Below, in pieces: positions 7,890-13,323 of a stretch of 13,323 nucleotides of DNA (its first letter is position 1; each line of letters begins with the position of its first letter). A program made the translations under genes and the position numbers. The notes beneath the pieces are model-generated. The model was not told the origin of the DNA, searched no databases, and saw only the letters and a program-made list of their open reading frames with translations. Source of the stretch: Phyllobacteriaceae bacterium (GTDB taxonomy: Bacteria > Pseudomonadota > Alphaproteobacteria > Rhizobiales > Ancalomicrobiaceae); assembly GCA_012517025.1 (NCBI GenBank), contig JAAYVT010000327.1, positions 1 through 13,323 on the forward strand, written 5' to 3'.

Positions 7890-7903
7890 CGCCGGCCGGT
7901 TCG
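7875..7903 (-). other. Perfect 12-bp stem-loop just after the chvE stop
   Basis: CGAACCGGCCGG (7875-7886) and its exact reverse complement (7892-7903) enclose a 5-base loop, 11 bases downstream of the chvE stop codon in the sense of transcription. No U-run follows on the minus strand, so it is unlikely to be a full terminator. Stem-loops in this position in binding-protein operons commonly protect the upstream message from 3' exonucleases, which gives far more binding protein than membrane components. I infer that role here. Confidence 0.6.
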
Positions 7904-7914
7904 AGCGGATCAGA

Positions 7915-8985
7915 TCACTTGACCTGGCTTTCCTTGTAGTAGCCGCTGTCGACCAGGATCTGTTTCCAGTTCGAGGCGTCGACGCTAACCGGCTTCAGCA
8001 GGTAGGACGGCACGATCTTCTTGCCGTTGTCGTAGGTCTTGGTGTCGTTGATCGGGGGCTGGCTGCCACCGAGGACGGCGTCGACCATCGAGACCGTGAC
8101 CTTGGCGAGTTCACGGGTGTCCTTGAAGACGGTCGAGCGCTGCTCGCCGGCGAGGATCGACTTGATCGACTGGACTTCCGCGTCCTGACCGGTGACCACC
8201 GGCAGCGGCAGGTCCTTGGTGCCGTAGCCGACGCCCTTCAGCGACGAGAGGATGCCGATCGACAGGCCGTCGTAGGGCGACAGGACCGCGTCGACGCGCT
8301 TCTGTGTGTAGAAGGCGGAGAGCAGGTTGTCCATGCGGGCCTGGGCGACGGCGCCGTCCCAACGCAGGGTCGAGACCTTGTCCATGCCCATCTGGCCGGA
8401 CTGGACGACCAGCTTCTTGGAGTCGATGTAGGGCTTCAGCACCGACATCGCGCCGTTGTAGAAGAAGTAGGCGTTGTTGTCGTCGGGCGAGCCGCCGAAC
8501 AACTCGATGTTGAACGGGCCCTTGCCGTCCTTGAGACCGAGAGCGGTCTCGATGTAGCCGCCCTGGATGACGCCGACCTGATAGTTGTCGAAGGTGGCGT
8601 AGTAGTCGACGTCCGGCGAGTTGCGGATGAGCCGGTCGTAGGCGATGATCTTGACGCCCTTCTCGTGCGCCTTGTGCAGAACATCGGTGAGGGTGGTGCC
8701 GTCGATCGAAGCGATGACGAGGACGTTGACGCCCTTGGTCACCATGTTCTCGATCTGGGCGAGCTGGTTCGGGATGTCGTCGTCGGCGTACTGGAGTTCG
8801 GCCTTGTAGCCCTTGGCCTCCAGTTGCTTGATCATGTTGTTGCCGTCGTCGATCCACCGAGCGGAGGACTTGGTCGGCATGGACACGCCGACGTAGCCCT
8901 TGTCCGCCGCGGACGCACCGAAGGCGGCCAGACCCACGATCGCCGCAGCGGCGGCGCCGAGCACGTATTTCGCGAGCTTGTGCAT
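7915..8985 (-). CDS. chvE: Periplasmic galactose/arabinose-type sugar-binding protein ChvE
   Basis: This 356-residue sugar-binding protein of the Peripla_BP_4 type closely resembles Agrobacterium ChvE over its whole length. Shared stretches recalled from that protein include MPTKSSARWIDDGNN, LQYADDDIPNQL, ENMVTKGV, ASIDGTTL, AYDRLIRNS, ELFGGSPDDNNA, GQMGMDKV, SPYDGLSIGI and DTRELAKVTV. A Sec signal peptide is clear: H2-K3...K6, a hydrophobic core at 7-23, and an Ala-Ser-Ala cleavage site near 24-26. ChvE delivers galactose, arabinose, glucose and related sugars to GguAB, and in Agrobacterium also serves chemotaxis and VirA sensing. The start at 8985 has AGGGAG nine bases upstream. It is the first gene of the operon and divergent from gbpR. 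The sugar-contact residues cannot be fixed without an alignment. Confidence 0.95.
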   Translation of the reverse strand: MHKLAKYVLGAAAAAIVGLAAFGASAADKGYVGVSMPTKSSARWIDDGNNMIKQLEAKGYKAELQYADDDIPNQLAQIENMVTKGVNVLVIASIDGTTLTDVLHKAHEKGVKIIAYDRLIRNSPDVDYYATFDNYQVGVIQGGYIETALGLKDGKGPFNIELFGGSPDDNNAYFFYNGAMSVLKPYIDSKKLVVQSGQMGMDKVSTLRWDGAVAQARMDNLLSAFYTQKRVDAVLSPYDGLSIGILSSLKGVGYGTKDLPLPVVTGQDAEVQSIKSILAGEQRSTVFKDTRELAKVTVSMVDAVLGGSQPPINDTKTYDNGKKIVPSYLLKPVSVDASNWKQILVDSGYYKESQVK

Positions 8986-9660
8986 CGCGTCGATCTCCCT
9001 GACATGCGGTGCCTTCTCCGGGCCCGTCCTTCGCGTCGACGCGGTCGTCTCGGGTTCCCCCGTCCGAGGAGAGGGGCGCCCACCGTTTCGATCGCACGGG
9101 GATCCGGCGAGACGTTCTTGTTTGCGCCAGGAAACCTCGGGCCGATTGCCAATACAGTCAAGTTCCTTGTTTCATAAAATCCATATCGAAAATGGCATGC
9201 CAAAGGGTGACCGCCCCTTCCGGCGGCAAGCTCATTTCTTTCGCATTTCTCGTCTTCGTGTCGCGACCCGATGCATCATCCCTCCGCGATCTCCCAGTCG
9301 TCCGCCGATATTCGTCGTGACGACGACGACGGCGAACCTTCTTCATCCGAGTGGAGCATCACTCCCGCGATCTTTCGATCGAATTCGGAATTTCTATAGT
9401 CCGATTTCACGGATTCTGCGAGATCGACGAGGACGAATATCGTTCCGAGAGGAAATTCCAACAGGGATGCCGCGTGACGGGGTGACGACATGTTGCCGTT
9501 TTGACATGGGACATGGATCGTGTCATTCGATGAGCGAGAGGTTTGAACCCGGTCGGAGGCTCTCGAACCATGCCTCATGCGCATGGTTCGGCACGGACTC
9601 GGAAGAGGAGGGCGCGGGCTCGTCCGGGCGGGTCCGTCGCGACGACGCGAGGGGGGTCAG
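8986..9660. promoter_or_regulatory. Long divergent chvE / gbpR control region, no gene seen
   Basis: This 675-base stretch has no reading frame I would call coding. Its GC content drops clearly at about 9120-9210 and 9360-9540, as expected for promoters. Candidate sites: TTG-N10-CAA dyad (9146-9161), which resembles a LysR-type box; a perfect palindrome TGGCATGCCA (9193-9202); a palindrome TTCGATCGAA (9374-9383); a -10-like TATAGT (9395-9400, plus); three GACATG copies (9487, 9503, 9510) around a perfect -35 hexamer TTGACA (9501-9506, plus). In Agrobacterium GbpR activates chvE in response to galactose or arabinose. I infer that the 9120-9210 sites serve the same purpose. Exact start sites cannot be read. 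Confidence 0.5.
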
Positions 9661-10707
9661 ATGACCGAGCCGACCGGAACGGACCGTGCCGTCGCCACGC
9701 ACCGGGCGGGTCGCGGCCCGTCGCTCGAGCAATTGGTGACGCTGCGGCTGAAGCTGCGCCATCTCCGGCTGATCGTGGCGCTCGACGACCACCGCAAGCT
9801 CAACCGCGCCGCTCAGGAGATGGGGCTGTCGCAGCCCGCCGCATCCAAGATGCTGAGCGAGATCGAGCGCACCGTCGGGGTGCCGCTGTTCGAGCGGCGG
9901 CCGCGCGGCATCGAGCCGACCCGCTACGGCGAGGCGTTGGTGCGGCGGACGCGGGCGATGCTGGCCGAGCTCGGCCACGCCGGCGAGGAGATCGAGGCGC
10001 TGAAGTCGGAGACCGGCGGCGCCGCCTCGGTCGGCGCGCTGATGGCGCCGGCGGCGGAGTTTCTGGCGGAGGCGGTGTCGGTGGCGCGGCGGCGACTCGC
10101 CCGGCTGCAGGTCTCGGTCGACGTCGACACCTCCGACGCGCTGATCGGCCGGTTGGTCGCCGCCAAGCTCGACTTCGCCATCGCCCGCATCCCCGAGGGC
10201 ACCGACCCGGCCCCGTTCGACTACGAGGAGATCGGCCGGGAGAGCGTCGAATTGCTGGTGCGGCGGACCCATCCGCTGGCGGCGCTGGCGAGCGTGGCAC
10301 CGGCCGACCTCGCCGAGCGGGAATGGGTGCTGCCGCCGCGCGGCTCACTGGTGCGGCGCACCGTCGAGACGCTGCTCAGACTGCACGGGTTGCCGCCGGC
10401 CGACCGCGTGCTCAACTCCGGCTCGATCCTGATGTCGCTGGTGATGGCGGAGCGTACCGACGCGATCGCGCCGCTGTCGATGCCGGTCGCCGAGCTCTTC
10501 GCGCACAATGCCGATCTGGTGCGGCTGCGCCTCGCCGAGCCGCTGGTGGTGGAGCCCTACGGCCTCATCCGGGTGCGCGGGCGGCCGATGTCGCCGGCGG
10601 CACGCATCCTCTACGACGTGGTGCGCGGGCGCGAATACGCCGACGCGGTCGGCTGGGGGATGACGGTGCGCACCGGCGGAACCGTCCATGTCTCGCCGCG
10701 CTCGTGA
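9661..10707 (+). CDS. gbpR: LysR-family transcriptional regulator, GbpR-like
   Basis: The gene encodes a 348-residue LysR-type regulator. The winged helix-turn-helix spans about 32-91, including KLNRAAQEMGLSQPAASKML (46-65) and the wing VGVPLFERRPRGIEPT. The substrate-binding domain follows from about 115 to 320. Being divergent from chvE matches gbpR of Agrobacterium, the galactose-binding-protein regulator that activates chvE with arabinose, galactose or fucose. I assign the symbol from family plus position, not from a remembered full sequence. The start at 9661 is chosen because AGGGGGG (9650-9656) precedes it; an in-frame ATG at 9577 has no ribosome site and adds a low-complexity Arg/Gly tail. 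The first 28 residues before the HTH are longer than usual. The last 32 codons overlap the convergent AraC gene. Confidence 0.88.
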   Translation: MTEPTGTDRAVATHRAGRGPSLEQLVTLRLKLRHLRLIVALDDHRKLNRAAQEMGLSQPAASKMLSEIERTVGVPLFERRPRGIEPTRYGEALVRRTRAMLAELGHAGEEIEALKSETGGAASVGALMAPAAEFLAEAVSVARRRLARLQVSVDVDTSDALIGRLVAAKLDFAIARIPEGTDPAPFDYEEIGRESVELLVRRTHPLAALASVAPADLAEREWVLPPRGSLVRRTVETLLRLHGLPPADRVLNSGSILMSLVMAERTDAIAPLSMPVAELFAHNADLVRLRLAEPLVVEPYGLIRVRGRPMSPAARILYDVVRGREYADAVGWGMTVRTGGTVHVSPRS

Positions 10708-11648
10708 GAGCGGCCGTGCTCGGAGCGGAAGGCGCGCGGGCTGCAGCCGGTGTAACGGCGGAAGACGCGGGAGAAATAGAGCGGATCCTCGAAGCCGACC
10801 TGTGCGGCGATCTGCTTGATCGGGCTCGGCGAGACCAGCAGCAGCTGGCAGGCGAACTGGATCATCTGCTCCTCGCGCCACTTCAGGATCGAGCGGCCCA
10901 GCGTCTGGGTGAAGAGATGGGCGAGGCGCGACGGCGACAGGCAGACCTTCTGGGCGATCTCGGCGACGCTCAACGGGCGGTGCAGATTGTCGGTGACGAA
11001 CTTGCAAGCCATCAACAGACGTTCGTCGAAGCGGCCGGCCGGCACCTCCGAGCGATCGTTGCGGGCGAGCAGCAGCACGATCCGCTCGAGATCGTTCATC
11101 GCCAGTTCCATCGACAACAGGTCGTTGTTGACCGACCACGCCGCGACCTCGGCGAACAGGCGATCGAGCTCGGACAAGCGGCGCGCCTCGCCGCCGCGCT
11201 GCACGAACAGCGGTCCGCGCGCCTCCTTCCAGGTGAGCCAGGTGCTCCACGAAGCGCGCGGCTGGAAATAGATCCAGCGATGCCACCAGGCGTCGGCGTC
11301 GCCGGCGCGGCCGTAGTCGTGGATGGCGCCAGGCGGAAACAGCACCAGATCGCCGGTCTCGACGCGGAACCGGTCCTCGCCGTCGAAGATCTCGCCGGCG
11401 CCGCGCACCGTCAGGTTGACGATCCAGCCGCGCATCCCGTCGGGGCGGAAGATCTGGAAGTCGAGCGGGCCGCCGCGCTCGATCGGAGTGATGCCGGCGA
11501 CCAGCCGGGTGTCGAAACGGTAGCCCGGAAACAGCGGCGCCATCTCCGGATCGACCGCGCCGCCGTCGGCCGACCGCAACAGGGAGAGGCGGCGAATGAT
11601 GCTGTCGACCTCGACCGAGGTCGTCGTCGGTGCAGCAGGATCGTCCAT
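10611..11648 (-). CDS. araC: Arabinose-responsive regulator AraC
   Basis: This 345-residue protein resembles E. coli AraC itself, not just the AraC/XylS superfamily. The cupin-like arabinose domain spans about 38-170. The six residues known to contact arabinose in E. coli AraC (P8, T24, R38, Y82, H93, W95) fall here at P38, T54, R68, Y112, H123 and W125, a constant offset of 30. The C-terminal DNA-binding domain has two HTH units: LSVAEIAQKVCLSPSRLAHL (226-245) and SPSPIKQIAAQVGFEDPLYF, ending YTGCSPRAFR. Oddities are a 30-residue N-terminal extension ahead of the regulatory arm, a tail of about 30 residues past the usual end, and a poor ribosome site before the ATG at 11648. An internal Met36 would leave a shorter arm but has no suitable ribosome site. 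It is divergent from araB, as in E. coli. Confidence 0.93.
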   Translation of the reverse strand: MDDPAAPTTTSVEVDSIIRRLSLLRSADGGAVDPEMAPLFPGYRFDTRLVAGITPIERGGPLDFQIFRPDGMRGWIVNLTVRGAGEIFDGEDRFRVETGDLVLFPPGAIHDYGRAGDADAWWHRWIYFQPRASWSTWLTWKEARGPLFVQRGGEARRLSELDRLFAEVAAWSVNNDLLSMELAMNDLERIVLLLARNDRSEVPAGRFDERLLMACKFVTDNLHRPLSVAEIAQKVCLSPSRLAHLFTQTLGRSILKWREEQMIQFACQLLLVSPSPIKQIAAQVGFEDPLYFSRVFRRYTGCSPRAFRSEHGRSHERGETWTVPPVRTVIPQPTASAYSRPRTTS

Positions 11649-11834
11649 GCAAAAAGCCGTATCAGCCCTGTGGGTGGGATCACGACATCAGTATACTCGC
11701 TTCCACTAAAGTCAACAATAACAGCGGCTTGAAAAGGTCGCGGCGGGAGGGTGCGACGACGGGCCGTGCGGGGGTGCCCCCTGCCGAACCGTCCCGTATC
11801 GGTCACATGCCCCGCCGGCCGGGAGGTCGGATAG
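11649..11834. promoter_or_regulatory. Divergent araC / araB control region
   Basis: This 186-base gap contains an A/T-rich island at 11690-11736 in otherwise GC-rich DNA. GTATAC (11691-11696) gives TATACT on both strands, a good -10. On the minus strand TTGACT (11715-11710) lies only 14 bases from it, and TTGTTG (11718-11713) lies 17 bases from it, so an araC promoter here is plausible. For araB the -35 position is poor, as expected of an activator-dependent promoter. I could not identify convincing copies of the E. coli araI half-site. The araB ribosome site GGGAGG is at 11821-11826. Confidence 0.5.
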
Positions 11835-13193
11835 ATGGCCGTCGAAGATTCTCGTCGTGTGGTCGGGCTCGATTTCGGCTCGGACAGCGTGCGGGCGGTG
11901 TTGTTTTCCGTCACGGACGGGTCGGAGCTGGCGCGCAGCGTCGTCGCCTATCCGCGCTGGGCGACCGGCGCGTTCTGCGATCCGGTGACGCAACGCTATC
12001 GTCAACATCCGCTCGATCATCTCGAATCGATGACGGAAGCGGTGCGCGGGCTGTTCCGGGAGCACCCGGAAGCGGCCGCCGCCGTGGTCGGCATCGGCGT
12101 CGACACCACCGGCTCGAGCCCGCTGCCGATCGGCAAGGACGGTCGCGCCCTCGGTCTCGACCCGGCGTTTTCCGAAGATCCGAACGCGCTCTGCGTGCTG
12201 TGGAAGGACCACACCGCGATCGCCGAGGCGGAAGAGATCAACCGGCTCTGCCATTCCGGCGAGATCACCGACTACACCCGCTACGTCGGCGGCATCTATT
12301 CGTCCGAATGGTTCTGGGCGAAGATCCTGCACGTCACCCGCGCCTCTCCGGCGGTGGCGGCGGCGACGGCCTCCTGGGTCGAGCTGTGCGATTGGATCCC
12401 GGCGGTGCTCGCCGGGGTGAGCGATCCGGCGAAGATCGTGCGCGGACGCTGCGCCGCCGGTCACAAGGCGCTGTGGCATCCGTCCTGGGGCGGCCTGCCG
12501 GGGCGGGAATTCCTGGAGAAGCTCGATCCGCGGCTGCTCTCCCTGCCCTACCCGCTGTTCACCGACCCGCTCGCCGCCGACGCGGAAGCCGGCCGGCTGT
12601 CGGCCGAATGGGCGGAGCGGCTGGGTCTTCCGGCCGGCATCGCGGTGGCGGTCGGGGCGTTCGACTGCCACATGGGGGCGGTCGGCGCCGGCATCGAGCC
12701 CTACGATCTCGCCCGCGTCATGGGCACCTCGACCTGCGACATCCTGGTGGCGCCGCCCTACGAGGTCGGCAACATCCTGGTCGACGGCATCTGCGGACAG
12801 GTGCCGGACAGCGTGCTGCCCGGACACATCGGCTTCGAGGCGGGACAGTCGTCGTTCGGCGACGTCTTCGCTTGGTTCAAGCGCCTGCTCACCTGGGGCG
12901 AGGAGGCGGGCTCGGCGCGCGCCGAACGGCTGTTGCCGGCGCTCGAACAGGCGGCGAGCCTGCTGCCGCCCGGCTCCAGCGGCGAGATCGCGCTCGACTG
13001 GCTCAACGGCCGGCGCACGCCGGACGCCGATCAACGCCTCAAGGCGGCGATCGCGGGCCTGCATCTCGGCTCGTCGGCGCCGGCGGTCTACCGGGCGCTG
13101 GTCGAGGCGGTGGCCTTCGGCACCAAGGCGATCGTCGACCGCTTCGAGGCGCGCGGCGTTCGTGCGGATGAACGAGTCCGTCACCGCGAATAA
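11835..13193 (+). pseudogene. araB: Ribulokinase AraB, C-terminally truncated
   Basis: Ribulokinase phosphorylates L-ribulose in arabinose breakdown. The first 446 or so residues follow E. coli AraB closely: GLDFGSDSVRA (11-21), GVDTTGS, LWKDHTA, YVGGIYSSEWFWAKILHVTR, ELCDWIPA, HPSWGGLP, GAFDCHMGAVGAG with likely catalytic Asp277, MGTSTCDIL, EAGQSSFGD and LNGRRTPDA. After FEARGVRADE the match stops, and the frame ends six codons later at TAA (13191). E. coli AraB has 566 residues; this product has 452, so the conserved GGIARKN segment and the rest of the ATP-binding lobe are missing. Neither other plus-strand frame past about 13172 resumes the homology, so a simple frameshift does not explain it. 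Loss of kinase activity is expected. The start has GGGAGG eight bases upstream. araA and araD are not in the window. Confidence 0.87.
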
Positions 13194-13323
13194 GTCATAA
13201 GCCGGGATCGCTCCGCCCTTGGGCGGGGCGGATTTGAGCATCTCATCGCGGCAAATGGCGGTGATTCTCTCCCCGATGCCCTCGGCGGTCAGATATCGCG
13301 CCGTGTCCGCCCGGTTCGATACC
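13194..13323. other. Unassigned sequence downstream of the araB break
   Basis: These 130 bases show no ribulokinase homology and appear less GC-rich than the genes before them. The minus strand is open from the right edge through this stretch (peptide containing ARYLTAEGIGERITAICRDE) and on into antisense of araB. I do not recognise that peptide. It may be the 3' part of a gene entering from outside, or chance. A hairpin with 9-base arms (13209-13217 and 13222-13230, one wobble, loop CTTG) is present but lacks a clear T-run on either side. Confidence 0.3.

Noticed and set aside
9543..11732. 729-codon plus-strand open frame across gbpR and araC
   Set aside because: Composition is Arg/Ala/Gly-rich with no recognisable domain. 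It is out of frame with gbpR and antisense to the well-supported araC.
11649..11834. E. coli-like araI/araO half-sites between araC and araB
   Set aside because: I compared the spacer with the TAGC-N7-TCCATA-type half-site and found no copy good enough to report.
13141..13200. Simple frameshift at the end of araB
   Set aside because: The other plus-strand frames give short peptides ending in stops with no resemblance to the missing ribulokinase C-terminus.
11712..13241. 509-codon minus-strand open frame opposite araB
   Set aside because: Nearly all of it is antisense to a clear ribulokinase. Only the portion right of about 13173 is left open as possibly real.

Overview
The window is a high-GC chromosomal segment that reads as an alphaproteobacterium, most likely Hyphomicrobiales (Rhizobiales). 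The reasons are the divergent chorismate mutase / metX-metW arrangement, a ChvE-GguA-GguB sugar transporter of the Agrobacterium type with a divergent LysR regulator resembling GbpR, and strong G/C codon bias throughout. Genus cannot be read from the sequence.

Layout. Bases 1-711 (minus) hold most of an AroQ-type chorismate mutase that runs off the left edge. Divergent from it, 846-2701 (plus) is a tight metX-metW pair for homoserine O-acylation in methionine synthesis. Bases 2711-8985 (minus) form one operon read from right to left: chvE (periplasmic sugar-binding protein), gguA (ABC ATPase), gguB (permease), galK (galactokinase), galT (galactose-1-phosphate uridylyltransferase). Junctions are an ATGA overlap (gguA/gguB) and a GTGA overlap (galK/galT), with strong stem-loops between chvE and gguA and between gguB and galK. 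A 675-base gene-free control region (8986-9660) separates chvE from the divergent regulator gene gbpR (9661-10707, plus). Next comes an AraC regulator (10611-11648, minus), whose 3' end overlaps gbpR tail-to-tail by 97 bases. It is divergent across a 186-base region from araB, ribulokinase (11835-13193, plus).

How it fits together. ChvE-GguAB is known as a galactose/arabinose/glucose uptake system. GalK-GalT would feed galactose into the Leloir pathway. AraC-AraB would sense arabinose and phosphorylate L-ribulose. The locus therefore looks like a combined galactose/arabinose uptake and use module with two regulators.

The most notable point is that both sugar kinases appear broken while transporter, regulators and galT are intact. 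galK has an in-frame TAG at codon 286. araB matches ribulokinase to about residue 446 and then ends in a short unrelated tail, losing its last 100 or so residues. I did not find a convincing undescribed system. The items worth checking are the two kinase lesions, the foreign-looking sequence after the araB junction, the repeats and dyads in the control regions, and the degenerate C-terminal domain of the chorismate mutase.
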